DNA from: RBG-16-49-21 sp040768125
GTDB lineage: Bacteria > Spirochaetota > UBA4802 > UBA5550
DNA: 64,000 nt
Direction: 5' to 3'
Assembly (NCBI GenBank): GCA_040768125.1
Contig: JAXGNG010000007.1
Location: 1 to 64,000 of the forward strand
In this document: piece by piece, positions 34,671 through 43,620 of the stretch
How the letters are laid out: each line of letters opens with the position of its first letter
How positions within the stretch are numbered: the stretch's first letter is position 1
Position numbers and translations under genes: made by a program
The notes under the pieces: generated by a model
Database searches by the model: none
Seen by the model: the letters and a program-made list of their open reading frames with translations, nothing else
What the model was told of the DNA's origin: nothing

Positions 34671-35825
34671 TCACCTGGATTCAAGGATCGTCACGTAGGC
34701 CGGCGATTTCTGGGTGTAGCTTTCCACCATTTCAAAAAACACCACGTCCGGCTTCTCCCTCTCGATCACCGAGAAGTCGAACCGGCTATAGCCCTGGAAA
34801 CAGGCAAGCCTTGAAAAGTGCTCGGCCATGAAAGGCTTTAGAAAATTGAAGAAGGAATCATGGATGACCACGCCCCGGGGAAGGGACCCGTCACGGGTTT
34901 CGAAAGCCTCGGTGAACCGGCTGAATTTAGTCGGGTAGTCCACCGGCGCCCTCCCGGCCCGGTGTTTCCGCACGGGCTTGAAATCGGGATACTCCTCCAT
35001 AAACCGGTCCTTGAGGCCGAGCATGCCGGCGAGGTCCCCCCCGGGCAGGAGTATCCACTTGACACGGTAGTCCTCAAGGGACGCCGGCCTTATGGAAGGA
35101 TACCGCCCCGCCAGGTCCTCCAGTATCCTCCGGTAGGCGAAATAGGCCCCGTAGGAATTCCAGTGGACATCGTACTTGAAGAACACCCTGCGGCCCTCTT
35201 TCCCTTCCTTTACAGACTTCATAAGGTCGATGAACTCGACGCGGGTCTCTTTTTCGAGGTACTCCTTGACCTGGTCGAGCCTGGTGACGTCGCGGACGGG
35301 CCTGAAATACCCCGGTATGTACTCGGGATACACGCTGGGCTTCATCGGCGCGAAGACCACGATGAAGCGTATCCCCTTCTCCCGGAGGCGCCGGTCAATC
35401 TCGACCAGGGGACGCGCCCAGGCGGCGACCTCTTCGGGGTTCCGGAATATCCCGATGGCGCGGTAAAAATCGAGGGGGTTGTTCCCGTCGTCGTCCTTCA
35501 CCAGGTAGAGCCAGTCGTCCCTCCCCACCAGTACCTTGGGGAACTGGTTCACCCCGAGGACCTTCAGCTTGAAGAGGCTGTTCCAGCGTATCAGGTGGTT
35601 CCTGAAGCCGAAATTATCAATGAAATACTTCACGAACTTCCCGTGGAAATCGGCTATGGACCTACGGTCCAGGCGCAGCTTGGGGAGTTCCGAAAGGGAG
35701 CGCTGTTCCGTGTTGGGCAGGGTCGGCGCGATAGTGAAGATGTTGTCGGCGATGGGGAGCCAGAGCACGGAAAGAAAAAGCACCATGATGAGTATGTTCG
35801 TCGCCGTTGCGTACCGGTTCTTCAT
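34671..35825 (-). CDS. AlgX/AlgJ-like SGNH acetyltransferase-associated protein
   Basis: Membrane-anchored, periplasmic protein of 384 residues. One N-terminal helix (about 8-28, ATNILIMVLFLSVLWLPIA). Motifs of the AlgJ/AlgX SGNH family: VLVGRDDWLYLV, the Asp-His dyad region KYDVHWNSYGAYFAY, and the Ser-containing VVIHDSFFNFLKPF. Such proteins transfer acetyl groups to exopolysaccharide on the periplasmic face, fed by an MBOAT protein in the membrane. The MBOAT gene is nine bases upstream, making a two-gene acetylation unit. The polymer is not known. Confidence 0.85.
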   Translation of the reverse strand: MKNRYATATNILIMVLFLSVLWLPIADNIFTIAPTLPNTEQRSLSELPKLRLDRRSIADFHGKFVKYFIDNFGFRNHLIRWNSLFKLKVLGVNQFPKVLVGRDDWLYLVKDDDGNNPLDFYRAIGIFRNPEEVAAWARPLVEIDRRLREKGIRFIVVFAPMKPSVYPEYIPGYFRPVRDVTRLDQVKEYLEKETRVEFIDLMKSVKEGKEGRRVFFKYDVHWNSYGAYFAYRRILEDLAGRYPSIRPASLEDYRVKWILLPGGDLAGMLGLKDRFMEEYPDFKPVRKHRAGRAPVDYPTKFSRFTEAFETRDGSLPRGVVIHDSFFNFLKPFMAEHFSRLACFQGYSRFDFSVIEREKPDVVFFEMVESYTQKSPAYVTILESR

Positions 35826-35834
35826 GTCGCCACC

Positions 35835-37286
35835 CTAGAACTGGAAATAGATAAAGGGATTGTAGGTATCGCTCGCCACGGCCATGCAGGAAAGGACGAG
35901 TATCCCCGCCAGGACCGACACCTGGAACACGCCGTAGGCCGCGCCCAGGGCGCCCTGTACCGCCCCCGTCCGGGCTTCGATGAATGCCTCGATCCGCTTC
36001 CGGGCGGCGGGCACAGCGGGCATCGAGCCGATGACGGCCAGGCAGAGGGCTATTACCAGCTCGTTGTTTCCCAGGTACTGCAGCACGCTCTGCTCGCCCG
36101 CCCCGGCACCGGGAAATCCGAACATCGCCCCTATGAAGCGAAGGGCGTACCCGATGCTCTCGGCCCTGAAGAAGGTGAGCTGCACGAAGAAGAACACGAT
36201 GAACACGGCGTGACCCGCCGGCTTCCAGATCCGCTCGGTCCACCGGTTCGAAATCCGCTCGATGACGAGGAACACGCCATTCAGGGTGCCCCAGACGACG
36301 AAGGTCCATGCCGAGCCGTGCCAGAGCCCCGTGAGGAAGAATATCGTCAGAAGGTTGAAGTAGCTCCGCCACCGGGTTACCCGGCTTCCCCCCAGGGGTA
36401 TGTAGAGATAATCCATGAACCAGGAGGCCAGCGAAATGTGCCACCGCTGCCAGAAGACGCGGAATGACCGCACCGCGTAGGGGTAGTTGAAGTTCTCCAT
36501 GAGCCTGAAGCCGAAGAACCTCCCCACGCCGATGGCCATGTCGGTGTAGCCTGAAAAATCGAAATAGAGCTGCATGGCATAGCAGAAGATGCCGAACCAG
36601 GCCATCGAGATGGGGAGGTCCCCCGCGGGAATGGCGAAGATCTTGTCCGCCGCGGCCCCGGCGACGTTGGCGATCAGCACCTTCTTCCCCAGGCCGGTAA
36701 TGAAACGACGCGCCCCGCAGGCGAAGTCGTCGACGCCGACGCGCCGTTCCACGAGCTGACCGGCGATATTGGCGTAGCGCTCGATGGGGCCCTGGAGCAT
36801 TTTCGGGAACATGGCGAAAAAAACGGCGAAGGAGAGAGGGTTCCGCTCCACGTCGGTTTTGCCGCGGTAGAGGTCGATCACGTAGGAGAGCATCGAAAAG
36901 GTGAAGAAGGATATCCCGATGGGGAGGTGGATCCGGGGAACCGGGAAGGGTTCCGCGCCGAAGAGTTCAATCAGGACGTTGATGTTGGCGACGATGAAAT
37001 TCGTGTACTTGAAGAAGACCAGGGGGAGAAGATTGCAGAGTATCGAAATGACCAGAACGCGCTTCCGGCCCTCCCCGCCCCGGGCGATCCTGAGGCCGAA
37101 ATAGTAATTCATCGTGATCATCACGATGATCAGGACGGTATAGACCTTCTCGCCCCAGATATAGAAGATGAGGCTCACGACAAGAAGGAAGACGTTCCTG
37201 CCCACAGGCCTGTTACGGAGGAAAAAGTACAGGATCAACGTAATGGGCAGGAAGAAAAAAAGAAATGTGACGGAATTAAATAGCAT
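35835..37286 (-). CDS. MBOAT O-acyltransferase (AlgI-like), copy 1
   Basis: Integral membrane protein of 483 residues, AlgI/DltB branch. ATG at 37286 begins MLFNSVTFLFFFLP, a typical AlgI start. About ten helices; the AlgI signatures SFFTFSMLSYVIDLYRGK, QLYFDFSGYTDMAIGVGRFF, NFNYPY, WQRWHISLASWFMDYLYIPLGG and the catalytic His in LTGLWHGSAW are all present. It moves acetyl groups across the inner membrane for the AlgX/AlgJ-like partner encoded directly downstream. A paralogous pair is at 43621-46306. Confidence 0.93.
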   Translation of the reverse strand: MLFNSVTFLFFFLPITLILYFFLRNRPVGRNVFLLVVSLIFYIWGEKVYTVLIIVMITMNYYFGLRIARGGEGRKRVLVISILCNLLPLVFFKYTNFIVANINVLIELFGAEPFPVPRIHLPIGISFFTFSMLSYVIDLYRGKTDVERNPLSFAVFFAMFPKMLQGPIERYANIAGQLVERRVGVDDFACGARRFITGLGKKVLIANVAGAAADKIFAIPAGDLPISMAWFGIFCYAMQLYFDFSGYTDMAIGVGRFFGFRLMENFNYPYAVRSFRVFWQRWHISLASWFMDYLYIPLGGSRVTRWRSYFNLLTIFFLTGLWHGSAWTFVVWGTLNGVFLVIERISNRWTERIWKPAGHAVFIVFFFVQLTFFRAESIGYALRFIGAMFGFPGAGAGEQSVLQYLGNNELVIALCLAVIGSMPAVPAARKRIEAFIEARTGAVQGALGAAYGVFQVSVLAGILVLSCMAVASDTYNPFIYFQF

Positions 37287-37381
37287 ACCCTCTGTGCGCG
37301 GCGGCCCCGCCAGGGCGCCGCATCCTCGAAATTTCAAGCACTCAATGCCGTGGAGGTCCTTTCGTCAAGATAAAAACAGGG

Positions 37382-39529
37382 CTAAAACGGGTAGACCAGC
37401 TTCATCAACAGGCCGGGGTTTTTGTCCATGAAGGCCCTGATGTCCTCGCTCTTCATCCCGTACACGGAGACGGGCTCCCGGTTGGCAAAGGTGTAATCGT
37501 CGGGCTCGTCCTGGGTGAGCCGCTGCACTGAGCCTATGAAGTCGCCCCTGGAGAGCACGGCGACGCGCCTGCCGCTGCGGGAGACCTCAACGGACCCCTT
37601 ACGAAGGATGTAGATGTGCGAGACCGGCTCGCCCTCCCGTATCAGGGTGCCGGGCTCAGGCATCTCCATGGGAATGAATATCGATTCGAGCCAGGTCTTC
37701 TGGGAGGAGGTGCAGTGCTGGAAGAAGGTGCTCGTGGAGAGAAGGTTCCAGGTCTCGCTGTTCCGTATCCGCGCCAGCCTGTTCAGGGTCTTTTCGAACT
37801 CGGTGCCGATGATGAAATTCTGGAACTTCTCCCGGGCGATGGTGTAGACCACCAGGTCCGTCTCGGCCATGACGTCTGCGGCGCGGGTCTGGTCGGTCAC
37901 CAGGGCGACCTCGCCGAAATAATCGTAGGTCCCGTATATCTTCTTCTGCTCGAGGCCCCCGCTGTCCACAGAGACGTTCCCCGAGTAAATGATGTAGAAC
38001 TTGTCCCCGGGAGTGCCCTTCTTGATGATCACCTGCCCCTTGCGGTACCGCTCCTCCTCGACGATGTCCATGAACTCCTGGGCCTTGGCGATCGGAAGGT
38101 CCTCGAAGAAATCAAGGTTCTTGAGTATGCCGAGGATCTGGTAGGCGGTCTCGAACCGCGGGGGCGCCGTCTTGAAGTAAAGGGTATTTTCGATGCCGAA
38201 GCGCGCCAGGGTGAGGTCCGTCTTCACGGGGAAATCCTTCTTCGCGATGTGGTAAACCACGATCCTCTTCCTCACCTTTTTCGGCAGGGCGTTCAATATC
38301 GAGATCGGCGTGTGGAGGGGGGCGATGCCCGACTCGTGGTAGATCACCTTCGAATCCCAGGGAAACCTGGTCAGCTCCTCGTAGCGCCCGCGCCCGATAA
38401 TGCCTTTTTCATGGAGCTCGCGGTGTATCGCGGGATCGTTGTTGTGGTCGGAGGAGTAAACGAAGCTCTGGTCCTGGAAGTTCATCTTGAACCCGATCGT
38501 GGGGATCGAGTGGAGGGTGTAGAATATGTCGAATCGTCCGCCGTGTATGAACGTCGGTATCCCTATCTTCACGGGATGGAAGTTGAAGAGCCTCATCAGG
38601 TACGAAGAGGGCATGTCGCTCAGGGCCGAGTATTTTTTGAGGAAGCTGTGCATCACCGTCTCGGTGGTGTAGACGGTCACCTTGTGCTCCTCCAGTATCT
38701 TCTGGAAGGTCCCGGCGTCATGGTCGGCGTGGCAGTGGGTAAGGATGATGCTATCGATGAACTTCGGGTTCACGTTCGAGTCCACGAGCCATTCCGTGGA
38801 GTTGACAGGGGGATCCACCATGATGCCGTTGTGGTTGAGCCAGACGATGAATCCCGAGGTGTTTTCCCCCGGATCAAACCCGTGGCTCGGCCCCAGGCAG
38901 GTGACCCCGAAAAGCGGTGGCCTGAAGGGTTCGTGCAACCGCTTGCCGATGAGGTAGGTCGGTTTGTACTCAACACGGGGCGGCACTTCGGCGATCACCC
39001 GTTCCCCCTCGCTTACGCGGAAACCGCCGTTCCCGAGTATTTCCACGGTGATCCCCCGGATGGTGAAGCGGTCGTTTTTGAAAATGCCGACGGAGAGGAG
39101 GTCGGAGAACTTGAGGTTCTTCCTGAAAAATTCCATCTCCTTCCTGATGTCGGGGACCGACATTTCCCCGTCGGCACCGTAATCCGCGCCGATATCGAAT
39201 TCCGCGGGACCGAAGAGCGACTCCTGGAGCACCTTCTTCATCTGTTCGAACTGGTGTTCCCGGCAGATGATGGTGGTGCGCCGTTTCCTCAGGAAGAAGT
39301 TGTAGTATATGGGGAACTCGATCTCGGCGATGCTGATGCCCTTGATCCAGTTGAAAAGCTCGGCGGTGAGGACGAAAATCTGCGGCACGTCCTTGGGCAT
39401 GCCCATGGTGTCCTTGATTGTCTCGGGGGGCGACCCGAACTGTATGTAGCCGATCGAAGTATCGACCAGGTAGCCGCCCCGCGGGAGCACCGTCACGTTG
39501 TCATACATCCGTTCTTCACTCATACGCAT
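37382..39529 (-). CDS. Metallo-beta-lactamase-fold hydrolase fused to two cyclic-nucleotide-binding domains
   Basis: Cytoplasmic fusion protein of 715 residues. Residues 1-200 form an unassigned N-terminal region; 200-460 is an MBL-fold hydrolase with the metal motif LTHCHADHDAG, a later VYSSDHNNDP and IYHESGIAPLHTP. Two cNMP-binding domains follow: about 480-600 (KGTPGDKFYIIYSGNVSVDS, YFGEVALVTDQTRAADV) and 610-710 (EGEPVSHIYILRKGSVEVS). The MBL part could be a phosphodiesterase of the class II type, with its activity gated by cAMP or cGMP; that is inference. I recall similar fusions in leptospiral spirochaetes, which supports the lineage call. Start at 39529; ATGs at 39523 and 39508 are alternatives. 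Confidence 0.82.
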   Translation of the reverse strand: MRMSEERMYDNVTVLPRGGYLVDTSIGYIQFGSPPETIKDTMGMPKDVPQIFVLTAELFNWIKGISIAEIEFPIYYNFFLRKRRTTIICREHQFEQMKKVLQESLFGPAEFDIGADYGADGEMSVPDIRKEMEFFRKNLKFSDLLSVGIFKNDRFTIRGITVEILGNGGFRVSEGERVIAEVPPRVEYKPTYLIGKRLHEPFRPPLFGVTCLGPSHGFDPGENTSGFIVWLNHNGIMVDPPVNSTEWLVDSNVNPKFIDSIILTHCHADHDAGTFQKILEEHKVTVYTTETVMHSFLKKYSALSDMPSSYLMRLFNFHPVKIGIPTFIHGGRFDIFYTLHSIPTIGFKMNFQDQSFVYSSDHNNDPAIHRELHEKGIIGRGRYEELTRFPWDSKVIYHESGIAPLHTPISILNALPKKVRKRIVVYHIAKKDFPVKTDLTLARFGIENTLYFKTAPPRFETAYQILGILKNLDFFEDLPIAKAQEFMDIVEEERYRKGQVIIKKGTPGDKFYIIYSGNVSVDSGGLEQKKIYGTYDYFGEVALVTDQTRAADVMAETDLVVYTIAREKFQNFIIGTEFEKTLNRLARIRNSETWNLLSTSTFFQHCTSSQKTWLESIFIPMEMPEPGTLIREGEPVSHIYILRKGSVEVSRSGRRVAVLSRGDFIGSVQRLTQDEPDDYTFANREPVSVYGMKSEDIRAFMDKNPGLLMKLVYPF

Positions 39530-39656
39530 GCCGCGGCGTCTCGGAAATAGGGCACGTTAAGCATGATGCGGGGCCCCCGCCTGGAACGGGCGCCCCGGTC
39601 CTACTCGAATACCACCGTGTGTGTACCACAATATTCCCGACAGCGAGAGAAATAAA

Positions 39657-41705
39657 TCAAGTACTTTTTCCAAGGAGCCCGGCGAGGTCATCGACGGCAT
39701 GCACTGGGGCGCCGCAGCGCGTGCCCCTGCAGACCCAGGCGGTCGCCCTTCCCCCGGAAGGCGACATCATCGCCGTGAAGGGCGCCAGGTCATCCAGGGA
39801 GGGGCCCTCGCGGCGGGGCGTCTTCACCAGGACGGCGCAGTGGGGAAGATAACTGTTCATCAAGAACACCGTCATTCCACGGAACACCGGGTCCTCCTCG
39901 TTACCGGCCACCACGACCTCGGATGCACCCTCGCCGAGATGAAGCATGGCGGCGCAGAGCATGGCGTGGGCCGAGGGGTGTTCGGCAAGGCCAGGCCCCG
40001 CGCCGCGGAGTATCTCGCCGGCCCGCGCCTCCCAGGAAGGGTCCCCCGTGAGGCGGGCCAGCCTGGCAAGCACCAAGGCCGCGACGCCGTTTCCCGAGGG
40101 GTAGGCCCCGTCATGGTAATCATTGAAGTCCGCGATATGGGCCTCCCCGTTCCCGGGGGAAAATCCGAGGCCACCGGCGCCGCGGGAAAAGACGCGAAGC
40201 ATCGTTTGTGCCAGGCGCACGGCGCGATCGAGATGGCGCGTGTCGTAGGCGGTCGCGTAGAGTTCCAGGAAACCCCACGCCACGAAGGCGTAATCGTCGA
40301 GGTAGCCCTCACGCGAGGCCTCGCCGTCGATCCACGCGTGGGCCAGGCGATCCTCCCGCACCATCTCCTCCCAGATGGCCCCGGCGGCGCCCTCCGCCGC
40401 CGCGCGGTAGCAATGGTCCCCCAGTGCCCGCGCCCCGACCGCCAGGGAGGCGACCATCAGGCCGTTCCAGTCCGCGAGGATCTTTTCGTCGCGGAACGGA
40501 CGGGATCGCCGGTCCCGCGCCTCGAGGAGACGCCGCCGCACCGATTCGAAGCGCCCGTCCGCGGGGGGTGCACCGCCGAGGTGAAGCACGTTCTCTCCCG
40601 TGAGTACCCCCGTCGCTTCATCATGGAAGTTCCCTTCCCCGCGCACCCTGAATATCTCCCCCGCGTAGGCCGCGTCGTCGGCGCCCAGGACGTCCCGCAG
40701 CTCCCCGGCGGACCATAGATAGAAGCGGCCCTCCCTCCCCTCGCTGTCCGCGTCCTCGGCGGAATAGAAGAACCCCCGGGGCGAGGTCATGTCACGAAGC
40801 ACGTACTCGAACGTCTCCCGGGCGGCGGCGGCATGGCCCTCGTCGCCGCCGGCCTGGTACGCCTCGCAGGAGGCCATGGCGATCATCGCCTGGTCGTAGA
40901 GCATCTTTTCGAAATGGGGAAGGAGCCACCGCGCGTCCGTGGAATATCGGTGGAAGCCGTGACCGAGCTGGTCGAAGATTCCGCCGCGCCGCATCGCCGC
41001 AAGGGTCTCGCACGCCATGGTCCGCGCGCGCTCCTCCCCCGTGACGTGCCAGTAGCGAAGGAGAAACAGAAGGTTATGGGCCGAAGGAAATTTCGGCGCC
41101 CCACCGAAGCCGCCGTGGAGAGGGTCGTACCGGTCCGAGAGTTCACGAAAGGCCCGGTCAGGCATATCCGCGGGAAGGGACACGGCATCACCACCCGGAG
41201 CGGGCCGGTTCAGCGCCGCGGCAACGGCCGCGGCTGATTCCTCGACCTCGTTCCTGTTCTCCCTCCATACCTCCGCGGCGCGGTTGAGCAGTTCCAGGAG
41301 CCCCACCCTACCCCCGGCGCTCTCCCGGGGGAGATAGGTGGCGGCGAAGAAGGGGCGCCGGGCGGGGGTCATGAGTATGGTGAGGGGCCACCCCCCCCTG
41401 CCGGTCAGCATCTGGCACACGGCCATGTAGACCCGATCGACGTCGGGCCGCTCCTCGCGGTCGACCTTTACCGCCACGAAGGAGCCGTTCAGCGCGCGGG
41501 CCACCTCTTCGTCCTCGAAGGACTCACGCTCCATGACGTGGCACCAGTGGCAGGTGGAATAGCCGATGGAGAGGAATATCGGGCGGTCCGTGTCACGGGC
41601 CAGGTCGAAGGCCTCCTCCCCCCAGGGATGCCACTCCACGGGATTGTGAAGATGCTGGCGGAGATAGGGGCTCTTCTGGCCCGCCAGGCGGTTCTCCTTC
41701 GTCAT
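39657..41705 (-). CDS. YyaL/SSP411-like thioredoxin-domain protein
   Basis: Protein of 682 residues. N-terminal thioredoxin-like domain (DUF255): KSPYLRQHLHNPVEWHPWGE, SIGYSTCHWCHVMERESFED with a CxxC, GGWPLTILMTP. The rest is an alpha/alpha-toroid typical of six-hairpin glycosidase folds (LGHGFHRYSTDARWLLPHFE, MLYDQAM, FYSAEDADSEGREGRFYLWS). Homologous to B. subtilis YyaL and human SPATA20; biochemical role not established. ATG at 41705 overlaps the nitroreductase stop (ATGA), so it is coupled to that gene. Confidence 0.93.
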   Translation of the reverse strand: MTKENRLAGQKSPYLRQHLHNPVEWHPWGEEAFDLARDTDRPIFLSIGYSTCHWCHVMERESFEDEEVARALNGSFVAVKVDREERPDVDRVYMAVCQMLTGRGGWPLTILMTPARRPFFAATYLPRESAGGRVGLLELLNRAAEVWRENRNEVEESAAAVAAALNRPAPGGDAVSLPADMPDRAFRELSDRYDPLHGGFGGAPKFPSAHNLLFLLRYWHVTGEERARTMACETLAAMRRGGIFDQLGHGFHRYSTDARWLLPHFEKMLYDQAMIAMASCEAYQAGGDEGHAAAARETFEYVLRDMTSPRGFFYSAEDADSEGREGRFYLWSAGELRDVLGADDAAYAGEIFRVRGEGNFHDEATGVLTGENVLHLGGAPPADGRFESVRRRLLEARDRRSRPFRDEKILADWNGLMVASLAVGARALGDHCYRAAAEGAAGAIWEEMVREDRLAHAWIDGEASREGYLDDYAFVAWGFLELYATAYDTRHLDRAVRLAQTMLRVFSRGAGGLGFSPGNGEAHIADFNDYHDGAYPSGNGVAALVLARLARLTGDPSWEARAGEILRGAGPGLAEHPSAHAMLCAAMLHLGEGASEVVVAGNEEDPVFRGMTVFLMNSYLPHCAVLVKTPRREGPSLDDLAPFTAMMSPSGGRATAWVCRGTRCGAPVHAVDDLAGLLGKST

Positions 41706-42352
41706 GAAGGCCCCCGGCTATTCCCGAATCCGTTCATCATGACATACTCTCCCGTTCCGCGCCGTCCGGGACGCGGGAGCAGTTTCAAATCCGGCGCGGG
41801 ATGTCCCACGGCGATAAGGAGCGGTATAACCCGGTCCCCGGGAATGCCGAATTCACGCTTGACCTCGGCGGCATCGAAGCCGTCCATGGGGTGGCTCGCG
41901 TACCCCAGGCCCGCGGCGGCGATCATCACGTTCATGGCGAAAAAGGAGGTGTTCTTCACGGCGAAGATCCTCCTCGGCTCGCTGTCCCGCCCGCCGTAGG
42001 CCTTGAGGAAATAGGCTTTTTGCTTTTCCGCGGCATCGGGCGCGACGTATCCCCCGGCGATCCTGTCCTCCATGACCGCGTCCAGGTTCTCCTCCACTGC
42101 ACCGGGGTTCGCAATTATAATGAGTACCGCCGACGCCTCCTCAACCTTCGCCTGGTTGCTCGCGCAGCGGCGCAGGGCGCGCTTCCTCTCCGGGTCCGTT
42201 ACCAGGACCACCTCCCAGGGCTGGAGGTTTCCCGACGAGGGGGCGAGTCCCGCGACCTCGATGATCTCGAGGAGTTTCTCCTCCGGGACCCCGCGGGAGG
42301 GGTCGAAAAAATTGATCGCCCTCCGGGAGCGTATGGCATCGATCGTTTCCAT
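41702..42352 (-). CDS. Nitroreductase-family flavoprotein
   Basis: FMN oxidoreductase of 216 residues. N-terminal IRSRRAINFFDPSRGVPEEK is the conserved RRSxRxF-like entry, PSSGNLQPWEVVLVTDPERK binds FMN phosphate, and AAAGLGYASHPMDGFD with IPLLIAVGHP complete the pattern. It likely reduces quinones, nitro-compounds or an unknown cofactor with NAD(P)H. ATG at 42352 with strong AAGGAGGTGA. First of two coupled genes. Confidence 0.9.
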   Translation of the reverse strand: METIDAIRSRRAINFFDPSRGVPEEKLLEIIEVAGLAPSSGNLQPWEVVLVTDPERKRALRRCASNQAKVEEASAVLIIIANPGAVEENLDAVMEDRIAGGYVAPDAAEKQKAYFLKAYGGRDSEPRRIFAVKNTSFFAMNVMIAAAGLGYASHPMDGFDAAEVKREFGIPGDRVIPLLIAVGHPAPDLKLLPRPGRRGTGEYVMMNGFGNSRGPS

Positions 42353-42519
42353 GCGTCACCTCCTTGATGGCGCGTCATGCCTGGCGGCCGTGCCGCCGCG
42401 ACAGTCGCACAATACGTTCAATATATCATGACATGCGCCGAAGGTCAAACCAATAGTCGCCCGGGTGCAGACAAAAGGCTCTGATCTCCATTGAGCTCTC
42501 ATTATAAACAGAATAATCA

Positions 42520-43088
42520 ATGAACCACGGATGGACACGGATGAACACGGATCAGGCGTATTGATGAACCAAGGTAATAACCGGATATACTATATTATTT
42601 GAATAAAAGTGCATCATTTTAAACCCCCTGTGTCCAGATTTTCAATGGGTTTGTTTTTTTGCAGTTCTATCACGTTACCCTGCATATCCGTGTCCATCCA
42701 TGGTTCACTTTTATCATGATATGCATACCAATCTGGTCACACGGGCGGGAGCACCCCATCACACATCACAACATTATAAAAAAGAATCACGCTCAATTTC
42801 CTTCATTCCGATTCCCGTCGGATTATTGCTTTTTAAATAAGCAATTTCCCTGCTCATCCGCGTCCATCCGTGTTCATCCGTGTCCATCCGTGGTTCCCTT
42901 TTATAATGATGTGCATCCCATACTGGACAAGGCAGGCATCCCGCGTCATACATCACAAAAAAGAATGAGAATCTCGCTCCATTCCCTGCATTCCGATTTC
43001 CATCAGGTTTATGCTTTTTTAATAAGCAATTTCCCTGCTCATCCGCGTCCATCCGTGTCCATCCGTGTCCATCCGTGGTTCTCTTTAG
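42520..43088. repeat. Degenerate tandem array of about 180-bp units with ATCCGTG(T/G) repeats
   Basis: The 800-base gap before the DUF2784-like gene is filled with repeats. Units with the shared landmark CCCTGC followed by (C)ATCCG(C/T)GTCCATCC start near 42678, 42848 and 43033, with spacing of about 170 and 185 bases. Each ends with a short-period run ATCCGTG(T/G) ending in CCGTGGTT, then A/T-rich ATAAxCAAT and an AAAAAAGAAT spacer. At 42523-42560 the same run is present in inverted orientation (AACCACGGATGGACACGG). All lies outside credible genes. Reading frames that run through it, such as RVHPWF-type translations, are artefacts of the repeat. Confidence 0.75.
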
Positions 43089-43165
43089 CATTGCTTGTCC
43101 ATACCCGTATGAACATGGACAATCACACGGTGAAAACGATTGACATGGCCCCGGGAAGGGATACG

Positions 43166-43615
43166 ATGCATCGAAGCCAGTTCATTCACGGGAGGACGGC
43201 GACGGCATTTCTCGATCATTTTTTCCTGGTCTTCCATACCCTCTTCACACTCTTCAACATGGCGGGGTGGATATGGCGCCGGACCAGGAGGATCCACCTG
43301 GCCACGGTGCTGGTCACGGCCTTTTCCTGGTTCGTGATGGGCTTCTGGTACGGCTGGGGCTACTGCTTCTGCACGGACTGGCACTGGAAGGTCCGCGATG
43401 CCCTGGGCCGCCCCATCACCTCGGAATCCTACATCCATTTCCTTATTATGGAGCTGACCGGCCTCGACCTTCCGCAGAAGGTGGTGGACACGGCGACGCT
43501 ATGGATCTTCCTCGCCTGCGCCGCGGCGAGCCTCGCGCTCAACGGGAGAGACTTATTGCACCGGCGAAGGGCGAAGGACGCGAGGTTCCCGAGAGGAGAT
43601 GGCGGGGGCCGATAA
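43166..43615 (+). CDS. DUF2784-like membrane protein
   Basis: Membrane protein of 149 residues. About four helices; the sequence FNMAGWIWRRTRRIHLATVL, FSWFVMGFWYGWGYCFCTDW and HWKVRDALG fits DUF2784 members. ATG at 43166 has GGGAAGGG upstream; in-frame ATGs at 43109 and further left extend into the repeat array and are unlikely. Ends in a basic tail. Function unknown. Confidence 0.72.
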   Translation: MHRSQFIHGRTATAFLDHFFLVFHTLFTLFNMAGWIWRRTRRIHLATVLVTAFSWFVMGFWYGWGYCFCTDWHWKVRDALGRPITSESYIHFLIMELTGLDLPQKVVDTATLWIFLACAAASLALNGRDLLHRRRAKDARFPRGDGGGR

Positions 43616-43620
43616 CCCTT

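Noticed and set aside
34860..36467. Open frame of 535 codons antisense to the AlgX-like and MBOAT genes
   Set aside because: Crosses two well-supported genes; product has no domain-like pattern.
37616..39550. Open frame of 644 codons antisense to the MBL/cNMP gene
   Set aside because: Shadow frame in GC-rich DNA with Glu/Val/His-rich product; the opposite strand encodes clear motifs.
42670..43090. CRISPR-like array
   Set aside because: Units are degenerate, about 180 bp, with nested short repeats and no uniform 28-40 bp repeat/spacer structure or cas genes nearby.
42659..43165. N-terminal extension of the DUF2784-like gene through the repeat array
   Set aside because: It would translate RVHPWF-type repeats; the ribosome-binding site and family homology begin at 43166.
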